DNA of 64,000 nt from Limnoperna fortunei (lineage: Eukaryota; Mollusca; Bivalvia; Mytilida; Modiolidae): positions 78,592,926 to 78,656,925 of the forward strand of contig OX104117.1 of the NCBI GenBank assembly GCA_944474755.1. Direction: 5' to 3'. The position numbers were made by a program, and so were the translations under genes. This document shows, in pieces, positions 21,801 to 29,855 of this stretch; the first letter of the stretch is position 1; each line of letters begins with the position of its first letter. A model generated the notes under the pieces. That model searched no databases and was not told the DNA's origin. It saw only the letters and a program-made list of their open reading frames with translations.

Positions 21801-23315
21801 AACTATAACGCTTGGTAGATTTTTCTAACACATATACCGAACAATATCTGAACTTAAGTCAGTTCATTTATTATATTGTTACTATATTATAATATATATT
21901 TAATAGTCTTCATAAACAAATGTGTATTTTCAAGTTACAAGTTTGAAATCCATATTACCGGAGCTTATCACTTATATCTAGTAAACTAAAAAACCAGTCT
22001 TGTATTTAAAAATATTTAACAATTAAAATAAAGGCCTAAGCGCCCGTGATCTATTGCATCATTATGCTGTTGTCCGACATATGCACTAAGATGTCGGGGC
22101 CTCGGTGGCCGAGTGGTCAAGGTAGTTCGTCTACTATTGATCACGTGGTCTGTCAACACTGAGATTGCGGGTTCGATTCTCACTGCAGGCAGGGTGTACT
22201 CGACTCCATTCTTAATTGACAAGGATTGCCAGTTTTCCTACCGCAGGTCGGGGGTTTTCTCCGGGTACTCCGGCTTCCTCCCCCAATAAAAACTGGACGC
22301 CATGATATAGCTGAAAAATTGCTGAAATTGGCGTTAAACTCCATCAAACAAACAAACAAACACTAAGATGTCACCAATGCAAGATGTACATCTCCTTCAG
22401 ATATTCACCGATTCGGGATGTGAGCGAGCAGTAATTACGCCCGCATTGCATCTTAATGCATCTGCTATTTCTTTGCTGTATTAGTCACAGGTTTGCTTTA
22501 AACATGTAAATAGTCTGCACAGCGTCACTTCGGTTGCTTACACTTCAATTTGTTATTGACCATACAAAACTAGTTAAAATGGATTGCATATATACTAGTA
22601 GTTACATGAAATAAGATAATTCAATTTTACGGCAGCCGGACCTATGGTATTTGCGATTAATATTCAATTTGACTGGTTTTTAGTTCTCAGACAAAACTTA
22701 GCGGCGCAGTAAAATATTTGCCATTTTTTTTATAAATGTTGGAATGGATAAAACATTCATTTTAAACGTATGTTAAATGTATGTATTATTGATAAGTTAA
22801 TGATAAAAAATAATTGACGTTACCTACGTTTTAATATTAGTTAAAACTTGATTTAAATTATGTTTTATCAATGTGACATTAGAGGACATTCGAAAGACAG
22901 TTATATTGCAATTCAGAAATAACGGAACGAACGCAAAATAACAAGCTCATATAGCAATACCTTCATATACAAAGAACATATATAAATAATGCGCTGCATT
23001 AAATTAATATATTTATCTTTTATGACAATACGATTGAAGAAAAGCACGGGTTTACGTTTCATCTTTTTTATTACCTTAGTATATAATGCAATGAAAACTT
23101 GAACGTTCGTGCAGCCCTCATTAGTACAGAACTACGAAATAAATATAGTGATGCCAATGGTAAGAATAGATAATAAGATTAAAACATTTTTTTTTACATT
23201 TTATTCAATCATATTATTTAATTAACATCCACTTACCTGCACTTCGGAAAATCAAAATGCATGACAGAACAAAGACACCAAAGCAAGAAAAAAAAGTACG
23301 TGTAATCACTACCAT
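9505..23315 (-). CDS. Gene D: CTLD/WSC type I membrane receptor (617 aa model)
   Basis: Join on the minus strand: 23315-23237, 21357-21199, 19982-19873, 18309-18165, 18003-17860, 16806-16621, 12977-12816, 11798-11526, 10324-10067, 9842-9505. The sum is 1854 bases, exactly 618 codons with the stop, and all joins keep frame. Order: signal peptide (1-26), CTLD1 first half (27-79), WSC domain with eight cysteines (80-164), CTLD1 second half (165-212), CTLD2 (213-328), two Thr/Ser-rich stalk exons (329-505), membrane helix (about 508-530), cytoplasmic tail (531-617). CTLDs bind sugars or proteins and WSC domains are thought to bind carbohydrate; neither CTLD has EPN/QPD or WND calcium motifs. The role as a cell-surface recognition receptor is inferred. 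Borders are by eye. Confidence 0.75.
10067..10324 (-). CDS. Gene D exon 9: Thr/Ser-rich stalk, copy 2
   Basis: Phase 1-1 exon of 258 bases with acceptor CTTCAAG and donor G|GTAATT. It contains FPQTTTQLQTNTNWSNTD and several N-x-S/T sites, as expected of an extended glycosylated stalk. It is a tandem duplicate of the exon at 11526-11798, shorter by 5 codons. Either copy can be spliced to the tail exon in frame. Confidence 0.7.
11205..11348 (+). mobile_element. SINE 3' part (MetaSINE-like)
   Basis: Carries the shared 'attgccagttttatcgaaag', 'ccgagtactctggcttcc' and 'agctgaaaaattgctgaaag' blocks and ends in a caaataaacaac tail. It belongs to the same family as the full copy at 22096-22360, but the tRNA head is missing. 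It is one of the two SINEs carried by the 1.46 kb duplication. Confidence 0.65.
11294..11391 (-). CDS. Gene D alternative terminal exon: truncated membrane exon fused to SINE
   Basis: After TTTTTACAG the sequence repeats the first ~42 bases of exon 10 (GGIPVYFFAHV), then runs into SINE sequence and ends VYLNDTKRHFQQFFS and TGA. A hydrophobic stretch of about 18 residues remains, but the signalling tail is lost. Spliced after the stalk exon at 11526-11798 it gives a 451-residue form. It arose at the breakpoint of the 1.46 kb tandem duplication. Whether it is used is unknown; it may be just a pseudo-exon. Confidence 0.4.
11526..11798 (-). CDS. Gene D exon 8: Thr/Ser-rich stalk, copy 1
   Basis: Phase 1-1 exon of 273 bases with acceptor TCTTCAAG and donor G|GTAATT. 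It contains FPQTTTPLQTITNWSNTD and a five-codon insertion (LVFKP region) relative to copy 2. No domain is recognised; low complexity and N-glycosylation sites suggest a stalk between the lectin domains and the membrane. Confidence 0.7.
12660..12800 (+). mobile_element. SINE 3' part (MetaSINE-like), duplicated copy
   Basis: Nearly the same truncated SINE as 11205-11348, with 'ttttctccgggtactctggc' and an AT-rich tail 'caaataaacaaacaagc'. It ends next to the CTLD2 second-half exon. Confidence 0.65.
12816..12977 (-). CDS. Gene D exon 7: CTLD2 second half
   Basis: Acceptor AATTTTAG, phase 1 in; donor G|GTATAG, phase 1 out; 162 bases. The peptide has LNVKCIMVDRRAYDRVLY then LPCSESFPAICKG, the C2-C3-C4 cysteine pattern of a CTLD with the typical 'C....PAIC' end. 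No WND motif precedes C3. A further cysteine (NDCRE) may pair with DIC of the previous exon. The donor is the least certain border. Confidence 0.7.
13540..16190 (-). pseudogene. LINE (L1/Tx1-like) reverse transcriptase relic, split by an insertion
   Basis: Minus-strand fragments in LINE order: FINAMKQ-like and INRYNWH-type block, RPITLLN-like 'PFTLLMLIQKF', HRQKPVLHEIVNGDQNGF, then IFRRGNLIFRFF with SKAFD-like end at about 15750. After a 1.73 kb insertion it resumes with TEWNFMNEFLWNIGIQS at 14019. Frame changes and stops are common. The fragments correspond to RT blocks before and at the 'FLDFSKAFDSLEW' motif. It lies in the gene D intron between CTLD2 exons and is unrelated to gene D function. 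Confidence 0.6.
14024..15746. mobile_element. Non-autonomous DNA element with TTAA target duplication
   Basis: The ends are inverted repeats: gagcctgtctacgagaaaac at the left and, on the other strand, GAGCCAGTCTATGAGAAAAC at the right, with weaker similarity extending inward (gtggtccag / TTTGGTCCAG). Both ends are flanked by TTAA (14020-14023 and 15747-15750). It interrupts the LINE relic between the codons for 'KAFD-L' and 'TEWNF', so the empty site can be read directly. TTAA duplication is typical of piggyBac-type transposases, but no transposase is seen inside. Confidence 0.7.
16621..16806 (-). CDS. Gene D exon 6: CTLD2 first half
   Basis: Acceptor TTTGTTTTAG, 186 bases, donor A|GTAAGA, phase 1-1. 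It contains DPFVIAQERCNLIENK (first CTLD cysteine after the helix) and KKAYWTGIHRLPVVRWLQ, a clear 'WIGL'-type core motif followed by the usual W. It ends ESGNDIC at the long-loop position where the second-half exon joins. Confidence 0.75.
16959..16982. repeat. Perfect 24-bp palindrome
   Basis: The sequence taccgtctcccatgggagac followed by ggta is its own reverse complement. It sits in the intron just upstream of exon 6. A related phrase (ccgtctcatgggtgaga) occurs at 19538-19554, so it may mark a repeat family end rather than a binding site. Confidence 0.7.
17149..17479. repeat. Tandem duplication, period 164 bp
   Basis: Copies at 17149-17312 and 17313-17479 both start 'aatcagtattttagtgtagt' and include 'gttccacatattgacttcta' and 'ctttattttcgtt'. 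Intronic in gene D. Confidence 0.85.
17860..18003 (-). CDS. Gene D exon 5: CTLD1 second half
   Basis: Acceptor CCAATTATAG, 144 bases, donor G|GTAATT, phase 1-1. The peptide NDVPTGHQDQELQCSVLK continues with ITFSSVKCSSRYQSICV, giving the last three CTLD cysteines. It has no N-half directly before it; the preceding exons encode a WSC domain and the matching N-half lies further upstream at 21.3 kb. Confidence 0.75.
18165..18309 (-). CDS. Gene D exon 4: WSC domain second half
   Basis: Acceptor TTTCATTGCAG, 145 bases, phase 0 in and 1 out, donor G|GTTTTT (non-consensus beyond GT). The peptide begins GIWCNCGNSIQ and has HVDCSAKCPGFNITSCGS and IDVYRHIS, matching the 'C.CG....C...CPG....CGG....VY' end of WSC domains. 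With exon 3 it gives eight cysteines. Confidence 0.75.
18878..18947 (+). CDS. Possible antisense first exon in a gene D intron
   Basis: On the plus strand an ATG in good context (tcaaATGG) opens MADFLCKIPVASDKDDLKLV, then NNK and a donor-like AAAG|GTATAA. About 170 bases upstream are relatively CpG-rich for this AT-rich locus, as a promoter or 5' UTR might be. No second exon was found and no family is recognised. It could equally be part of an old repeat. Confidence 0.22.
19660..19828. mobile_element. Palindromic MITE
   Basis: Two long arms are inverted: 'aatctcaaacacgcgggcaa' with agttatct on the left answers 'agataactttgcccttgggt' with ttgagatt on the right. Outer parts also pair (gtatcaaatcactcgtg with cacttgtgatagatac). 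The loop holds aagaacctc. No coding content. It is intronic in gene D. Confidence 0.75.
19873..19982 (-). CDS. Gene D exon 3: WSC domain first half
   Basis: Acceptor TTTTGCTTCTAG, 110 bases, phase 1 in and 0 out, donor AAG|GTAATT. The peptide begins GCYKHSSGYALVSNPSYS and has SECSYNCRKYQYFTLK, matching the 'GCY...' start and 'C...C....Y' helix of WSC domains. The join to exon 4 (LK-GIWCNCG) falls where WSC domains read 'G..C.CG'. Confidence 0.75.
20191..20515. repeat. Two copies of the mussel repeat around a 'ccaccagcagaggc' element
   Basis: Both 20191-20275 and 20431-20515 start 'aatgtcatcaaagataccaa' and include 'cccgcgtttcgtctaatc'. Between them lies 'gtgatgccctcgaggactaa' followed by 'cagtccaccagcagaggcac', a phrase common in mussel repeats. 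Not coding. Confidence 0.65.
21199..21357 (-). CDS. Gene D exon 2: CTLD1 first half
   Basis: Acceptor CATACAAAG, 159 bases, donor G|GTATAT, phase 1-1. The peptide has HMTWFESFNECNLADR, the first CTLD cysteine after an aromatic helix, and HRYRAWAGALYLNTPWMV, a diverged 'WIGL' core and following W. It ends before the long loop. The next exons in order encode WSC, so the C-half is reached only after 85 further codons or by skipping exons 3-4. Confidence 0.7.
21427..21683 (-). mobile_element. Full-length SINE (MetaSINE-like)
   Basis: Reverse copy of the 22096-22360 element: caaa-type tail at the left (tttgtttgtttgtttg), central block 'ggaggaagccggattaccag' and a tRNA-like head at the right. The flanks (21376-21425 and 21687-21755) repeat 'caagaacaacata' and 'tgcaagtaccaaaaatggta', so the insertion sits in a small segmental duplication. 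Confidence 0.8.
22096..22360 (+). mobile_element. Full-length tRNA-derived SINE with perfect target duplication
   Basis: The head carries RNA polymerase III boxes: an A-box-like 'tggccgagtggtcaagg' and a B-box 'ggttcgattct'. The centre 'ttttctccgggtactccggc' and 'ttcctccc' resembles the conserved domain of MetaSINEs (from memory), and the end is (caaa)n. It is flanked by a perfect 12-bp duplication, cactaagatgtc, at 22084-22095 and 22361-22372, so insertion was recent. It lies in gene D intron 1. Confidence 0.85.
23237..23315 (-). CDS. Gene D exon 1: signal peptide
   Basis: ATG opens MVVITRTFFSCFGVFVLSCI, then LIFRSA, and a consensus donor G|GTAAGT in phase 1. A short basic start followed by a hydrophobic core is a typical signal peptide. 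The phase matches exon 2 (…RSA-V-NTLRIT). No other start was found upstream; the promoter is not recognised. Confidence 0.7.
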
Positions 23316-23469
23316 AATATACTGTCACTATTAAGTGGCAATATTGGACTGATGTGCTGTTTGCCCTTTTTACGTCATGGTCACTTTTGTATCTTCCTTG
23401 TTGGCTTTGATCGGTTTTTCATCCTTATTAGGACATCAATAGTGAATTATGGTAAATCCGTTTGAACTT

Positions 23470-23634
23470 AAAAAATTCCAAAATAGTTCTGCATGTTCAG
23501 ACAGTGTCATTATCTCGTCTCCACTATGTCATTGTTCTAATCCAACCGGTAAAAAAATTCCAAAATAGTTCTGCATGTTTAGACAGTGTCATTATCTCGT
23601 CTCCACTATGTCATTGTTCTAAACCAACCGGTAA
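23470..23634. repeat. Tandem duplication, period ~82 bp
   Basis: Two copies of 'aaaaaattccaaaatagttc' through 'ccactatgtcattgttctaa' and 'ccaaccggt' lie head to tail and differ at few bases. Confidence 0.85.
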
Positions 23635-23639
23635 AACTG

Positions 23640-25900
23640 ACAATAAAAAATTAGCTTTAGTAACCTAATTAATCTGGAGATAGTCAGTACTGGACTGCGA
23701 CGACGGACATTTGTTTTGTTGGTGAGCGTGTTTTTCCTATGGCTGTGCTACAAATCCTGATGACTTGTTCCTCTATACGTATATTCGGATTTTGAAACTA
23801 AGGACACCGCAGAGAAAGCTAGGTCGGCCTGATAAATTGACAAACATTTGGAACTCGACAATTGGCTAACGACCAAAGAAGACACCGTTTGCAACTTTGC
23901 CGTTTTTGTTCATCAGCACTTTTTTATGGCGTATACATCTTTCAATTGACCAGGTGCTCAAGAATTTTTTTTTTTATATTTCAATTTCCTTAATATAGTG
24001 TGTATGGTAACAGACAATCTACTTAACCAGGAATCAACAATAACAAGATTGACGTCATCACATAGAACATTTTAATTTTGCCATCATGCCTCATTTGACC
24101 ATATTTGTGTCACAAATGGCCATTGATTTGCTTCCGTTCGTCATAACTACTTTTGAGGCCTCGATAACCGTGTAGGTAGCTAGTCATCTTATATTGATCA
24201 CGTACATGTCTACACTAAAGTTTAGAACAATGTATACTCGACCCCAATCTAACACGGTTTTCCCGTTCTTCTATCAAAGCTATTGGTTATCACTGTGCTC
24301 GGGCTTACCCAACCCTTCTCTCGTAAACATATAGCTTGCTTAATCTTCGTTTAACTTGACCAATTGCCTATACTACACTATGACCAATGCCAAATGTGAA
24401 TAATAACCGGATTTAACAATCGAGAAGTGTGACTGGTGCCAACCTTTAAGTAGAAGTTGCTTACGCCTTGGAGCCCCTAAATTCAACCCCGGTTTAAAGT
24501 GGTGTTTGTAGTACTCAATTTTTTGTTTACATGTTTTGTTATTGTCCTATCGTATGATTAACAATAGTTTTTTCTTTCCTTGATTAGTCCTCGTTTTTTT
24601 CAATAATTTAGTTCTTATGTTCTCCAGCTGGCTCTAGCTATTTCCACAATCTGAATCTTACATACAATAAACAGTAAGAGGCAAGCAGTTGTGTCATTGT
24701 ATAGTGCATGTAAATTATACAATTATAGTTCAGCGCAAATCCTAACCATTAATTAACGTAAATATGTCCAAATATCTGGTTTAAACAAATGTCGTCAAAG
24801 ATGCCAAGCTTAAAAGAATTTACTACCCAGGACGCGCGCTTCGAGTTGTAGAGCTTTTATCACCAAAATTCCAAAACCTAAAATCAAATCCTGCTAATGC
24901 TATCTACACCTTGAAAATAGAAATACCTTAGAATTGAAATAATTTTCAAATTTTAGGGCAGTACATTGAGACAATGTCTGTATTTTTGAAAGAATTGAAA
25001 GCTTTTTTTTGTTAAAACATAAAAATACGAGTGAGTAAGCTAAAAACACATAAGGTTAAGCTTAAAAATAAAAACTATTTTAAACTAACTAAATTAAACG
25101 TCAATCTGTGTTCTGTCCAATAATCATAAACATAAACGGTCAACGAAAAATATTTCAAGCGTCCATTCCGGAAAAGAAAACAAGCATAATCAAAAATCGG
25201 GCGGTTGCTACTATACATGTTAATGGCATAAATTAAATGTCAGGAATTCACAATCGCCCAATGTTTTCATGAAACAAAATCCATGTATAAACTGTTTACT
25301 CATTTGCAGTGCTACCATATTTTCTGTGCTTAAAAAAATAATTAAACTATATGTATATATCATCATAGTTAGATAAACGACTCTACTGTAAACAATGTAA
25401 TTGTACCATATAAGCAACTTAATATTGGCATTACAATACATCCGTCGTAGTTCAATATGTTGCTAATTACACAAAAATGGTACCATCGCCCGTGTAATTT
25501 GCTACAAATGACTACGTTCCTAAATTTTGACAAGTGCAAAAAACCCTTGAGCCATTTCATAATAGCATGTACTCAACGACACACCATACTAAAACCCGAA
25601 TTTGCACCGAGTGTAACCCACCACATAAAACTATTAACTATCCAAAAGTAATATTAATGATTTGAAATATAGTACTTCTCAAAAAGTGGTGGATCGTGTC
25701 TTCGTTCTAGGATACTATTTCTGCTAAAGCAGTTTTGAACGCAGCACTATTATTTGAATTGAAATGACTGTTTACAATTTTCAACAACTGGGGTCAGTTA
25801 TGTCGTTTAAAGTCAGCGATGATTGAGCTACAAGTCGTTTACAAAGTCGTAAGCTATGTTCATGTTAAATATTGTTGTTCAAAAACATTTAACGACACAA
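23640..25900. other. Gene A/gene D spacer with degenerate repeats
   Basis: 24150-24320 is a very degenerate plus-strand SINE (ggcctcgataaccg... gtatactcgacccc). 24785-24860 is a copy of the mussel repeat seen at 258-400. 25220-25560 has an open minus-strand stretch with no recognisable family. No gene is claimed. Confidence 0.4.
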
Positions 25901-25945
25901 TTAGCTAACACCAAAGAGAACCAGCTAACGACTTGTTAATTTTGT

Positions 25946-27541
25946 TTACCAATAATGCGCTGAAAAAGTTTAACTTCCTGCCCAAAACAATATGACTCAC
26001 GTAAACCAGGTGAAGGCAAAAGAACTTAAACAGAAGAAAGAACCAAATGTAGATATATGACCAGATGAGAAAAGAGAAGCTTACAAGAGAATGAAGTGAA
26101 AATAATGAAGATTGGAGGAGGACCACCACCACCAAGACCTTGCATAGCCAAGAAAAATTATATTATTCAATGACGGAAACAGCCACTTTTATAGGAATTG
26201 ATGGTGGACCAGAACCAATCATAGGAAATGAAGGTAACAATATAACATTTGGAGTCATTTCTAAAAAAAAATCATTTGTAATTTATTTTAAATTCAGAAA
26301 TAGTCACTATTGCTGTATAAATTCCATTCCAAACGATTTGACGGAATGTCGTCCGCTTTATTTAGAAAATACAGAGATTTCCGCGATTTCCTTTTTTCAC
26401 CTTCATTCAGCGGCAAAAATAGAATATATATTTGCTCCTTAAATAACAAGTCTTTTCCATGATTCTAAAAAAAGATTTCGACAAAATGCAGGAGGCATTT
26501 AAATCAATGCTTACAATATCAGAAAGTTGCGCAAAAGTTGTACGCATGCAATTTAAAAAAGCATGCATGAATAATAAATAAGGTAACACGTAACATTAAA
26601 TTTCATTATAGTATTGTCGAACAAATGAATTACAGTTGTCTCTCTTTACATAACGAATGCTACTTTGAGTCTGTATTGAACCTACTAAATGCCTTAACTT
26701 TTAATTAAATCTTGGAACAAAAAAGAAGTTTGATGTTATTGATAAAATTATAATTTGCTAATATGTGCGTTATTGAAGTTGCTAACTTCATTTTAAATTC
26801 TCTTGTTAACAAACATTTCACAAAGGTAATTCAGTTGTTCCACTCTATTGATTGATATTTATTTTTTAGACCAACCCACAACGTTAAATTGACAGATGAA
26901 GTTTAGAGGAAAAGACAAGAAGTTCACTACAGTAGAAATGGGGAAGCAAGTGTGCCAATAGAAACACCAAGGACACAGGAACCTGAAATTGAAGAGGCAT
27001 GTACTGGCCCTATCCTAACCACTGCAAGTTTAGTACAACAAAAAAGAAATTTTTCTGGTGATGTCTATGTGTGCGACAGATCACAGCTATCCGCCATTTG
27101 TCATTTAGTTTACTCCTTTTCCTAAACGGTTGTGTTTTTCTATTTATCCCTCATTTTCGCCCTGAAGAAGGTCTTTGGACCGAAAGCTCGGGCCCCTCTT
27201 TAGTGTTGTTCGATTTTGTATTTTTATTTTTTTGTTTCGATTTTTTACCTTTTATCCTTGTGGCGTACATTACCTTTATTACTACTCTTATATTTTGTTT
27301 ATTGCATGTACTGTTAACTAAAACTTTTCATTACAAAAATTTCATAGCACTTACTAAGTCCTTATTTTCATAATTACAGATCGATGTTGTTCCACCACCA
27401 AGCAAGAAAAGAAAAACTGCACAGGATGTATATGCCGTACAATGTACTGCTTCGAAAAAGGAACTTATCACGAACAATCTACAGATACGGCTGCTTAAAC
27501 GAATTTTAGACCATTCAAATTCTTTTGAAGACATTAATTAA
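25946..27541 (+). pseudogene. Myb/SANT-like (Harbinger-type) DNA-binding gene relic
   Basis: Plus-strand pieces with frame changes: ELKQKKEPNVDI and DEKREAYKRMK, then KIGGGPPPPRPC, then GIDGGPEPIIGNEG followed by GTAACA, and at 27381-27541 IDVVPPPSKKRKTAQDVYAV and a Leu/Lys-rich end ASKKELITNNLQIRLLK, HSNSFEDIN and TAA. This follows the plan of Myb/SANT-like domain proteins linked to PIF/Harbinger transposons ('K+TGGGPPP', acidic linker, C-terminal coiled segment). Intron-like borders remain, but stops and frameshifts mark it as dead. A repeat resembling Penelope 3' ends ('gaagaaggtctttggaccga') sits inside at about 27165. Confidence 0.5.
27150..27230 (+). mobile_element. Retroelement 3' fragment ('gaagaaggtctttggaccga')
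   Basis: The phrase ccctgaagaaggtctttgga followed by ccgaaagctcgggccc resembles the conserved ends of Penelope-like retroelements seen in many invertebrates. It interrupts the Myb/SANT relic. Confidence 0.4.
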
Positions 27542-27544
27542 TTT

Positions 27545-28600
27545 TTTTGTGCTTTTCGCAGCATTACACTATAAACTATAAATCAAGTAATAATAGCATC
27601 ATCACCAAATACAATTTTCTACCTCTTACAAATAATTTTTATATATCAATTTCAATGTTGTTTACAAATTGTTTCCAGTATTGATGTTTTTACATTTGAC
27701 ATCCGGTTTAGAAAATGTTAAAATTAAGTGTTCTTTAAAACATGTTTAAATGCTATCATTCACGATAGTTGAAATGCTTTCATATTGACATCGTATGTTA
27801 TAAAATTAAATTACTCGTTTATTATTATCTTGTTTTCATATACTCGTATAATATTATCTTATTTTCTTATACATCTAGCTCTTCCGTTTCGTATTTTTTT
27901 AATTGTAAATGTAATAAAGGAAGACAACACATTATATACTTTTGGTTGCTTGCACCTGTGTATTTTTTTCTTTCAATGATCTTGAACTACATGAATGTAG
28001 CTCCACTATTAAATTACATATTATACAACAAATTTTAATGCATATACATGTACAAGTTGCATTTAGCTATAAAATATTCTGAAAAAATACTAATTGCTAT
28101 CCAATGGGTCATATCCTTGATTGCGAAAGGGTCGAAAACTCCATGTTTTCAGTATACAATTTAAAATTTGTTAACAAATGTAAACATGTAAAGTGTAATC
28201 ATAGGTCAAACTTATTTATTATCAAGTGAATTCTATTTATGCTTGTGTCATAGTCCTGGAAGAAGTGTATGTTATTTATTACGTAAGTTTTTATTTAGTA
28301 CATATCTTCCCAAAAAGTTTTTTTAGTTAGATCTAGGGCTGCAATATAAGCAGTAATGAATTAGAACATTAAACTTCTTTATCTAAATGCAAGACAGCTA
28401 TACTATTTCACGTTTTAAAGAGTTTACGGCGAATTAGGAAGATATTCTTAATTATAAGTGTCATATTACGCGTGAATTAAGTATTTGTGTCTCTAACTGG
28501 ACGCACAAGAAAACAGTGCTTACTTTTTAATAGATGTTAATTAGACAAATTGGTTACATTTTATAACAAACATTTTAGATAATTGTGGTTTGTAAGAAGT
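27545..28600. other. AT-rich spacer
   Basis: No recognisable gene, exon or repeat; hydrophobic open stretches near 27.8-28.0 kb look like translation of AT-rich DNA. Confidence 0.5.
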
Positions 28601-28624
28601 ATGGATCAAACCTAAATTTTTTCT

Positions 28625-28885
28625 GTACATACAGATGTTGAAATCACCGCCTGCCAGTGGAGGCAGGGTCTCCACAGACACGATAGACCCGGCATCCTTT
28701 GCGACTCCGAAGACATTGGTGATGAGTCTCATTACATGATGGCATGTAAATACTTTGTAAGAGAACTAGAGAACAATACTTACCCGGATATTGTCATAGA
28801 AATCCGCTAGTTTTTATATATTATCAACTAGTCTCCTCCAGTAATGTTGTTTTATTAGAAATACTAAGTAGATTTATAAAAATTA
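28625..28885 (+). pseudogene. Retroelement reverse-transcriptase C-terminal tail relic
   Basis: The plus strand reads WRQGLHRHDRPGILCDSEDI then GDESHYMMACKYFVRELE, and after a short gap LVSSSNVVLLEILSRFIKI. The zinc-knuckle-like 'LC..gdiGDE.HY...C..F' followed by 'K...LM.S......L..F...I' is characteristic of invertebrate retroelement C-termini. A stop and frameshift separate the parts. Confidence 0.6.
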
Positions 28886-29789
28886 CCAAAGTCAAAGTCC
28901 TCCTGCTTAAAGATTATTCTTTATGGCAAACATGATGTACATGTACTAATCTGTTACTAGTTTCTATTAATGTTTTATTATCTGTTCTGTAACTGTTTAC
29001 GTTTATGAGTATAAAATCATTCATTTATTCTAGTATGTTCAATAAACGTACCCGAAATAGCATGGTCTTTAATAGTTCTTGTGCTATTATACTCTTAGTA
29101 TTTGATAAACTTAATACATGTAGTTATCATTATTAATACCAAAATACAATGCTAGATAAACAAGTGACTGTTATACATTGTACAGATAAAAGTCATGTAA
29201 AATCACTTCCCTTATTAAAAAATCTCCATATTAAATTTAGGTATTTTCTAAATTACTAATTCAAACATGATATGCACACAGTATATTAGTAAAACTTACA
29301 CAGATTTCAAAATACATATTTCTTATTTATTCTTAATTTTTTAAAGAAAGTAACAAAAATTTATAATGGTTCTTTTTTGGTAAAGCCATATTATGACAGT
29401 ATTAGTTTAACCCCATTTTTTGCTTCCCTTTTATGTGCTTGATCTAAATGCTCAAGGCATATACCACAGACTTTCCACATCCTTAATACATCATGGGCAT
29501 TGTATGAATATCCAAGTAGCGTTGCAACCAGGTTCTGTTGTTTGAAACTGCTTATATCTTATTTATTTAATGTTCTCTTTCTCTTTGCAAGTTTAACACT
29601 TTCCACCTACTTTAACGAACGCTTTATCGTCTGCCATTTTTTGTTTACTGTAGATAACCGTAGTTTCCGGTTTTGATTTCTAATTTTATACGAATAATCA
29701 CGTGATTGAAATATAGTCATGCTCGCTCTAATGCATTTTTCGACATTGTCTATAAGGGTATTTGATAAAATACATTACAATCATCAATC

Positions 29790-29795
29790 TTTAAT
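29790..29795 (-). promoter_or_regulatory. Gene A putative polyadenylation signal (ATTAAA)
   Basis: ATTAAA on the minus strand lies about 26 bases beyond the gene A stop codon, a usual position for a poly(A) signal, though this is the weaker variant of AATAAA. Confidence 0.4.
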
Positions 29796-29820
29796 TCAAA
29801 ATCAAGATTAAATCGTCTTT

Positions 29821-29855
29821 TTATCCACATCTAGAACTGTCAAAGCAGGGTTGCT
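29821..29855 (-). CDS. Gene A exon 8: 35-base terminal exon
   Basis: After TTCTTTTCAG the exon reads, in phase 1, (K)QPCFDSSRCG and TAA. Gene B ends with an exon of the same length, (N)QTCYDHSICG and TAG. The shared length, phase, cysteines and Cys-Gly-stop ending make both convincing despite their size. Confidence 0.65.

Noticed and set aside
22096..22170. Functional tRNA gene
   Set aside because: The A and B boxes belong to the SINE head; it continues into the SINE body and (caaa)n tail with a target-site duplication.
27071..27373. 100-codon plus-strand frame with hydrophobic stretches
   Set aside because: It runs across a retroelement 3' fragment and T-rich DNA inside the Myb/SANT relic; no splice sites or homology support it.
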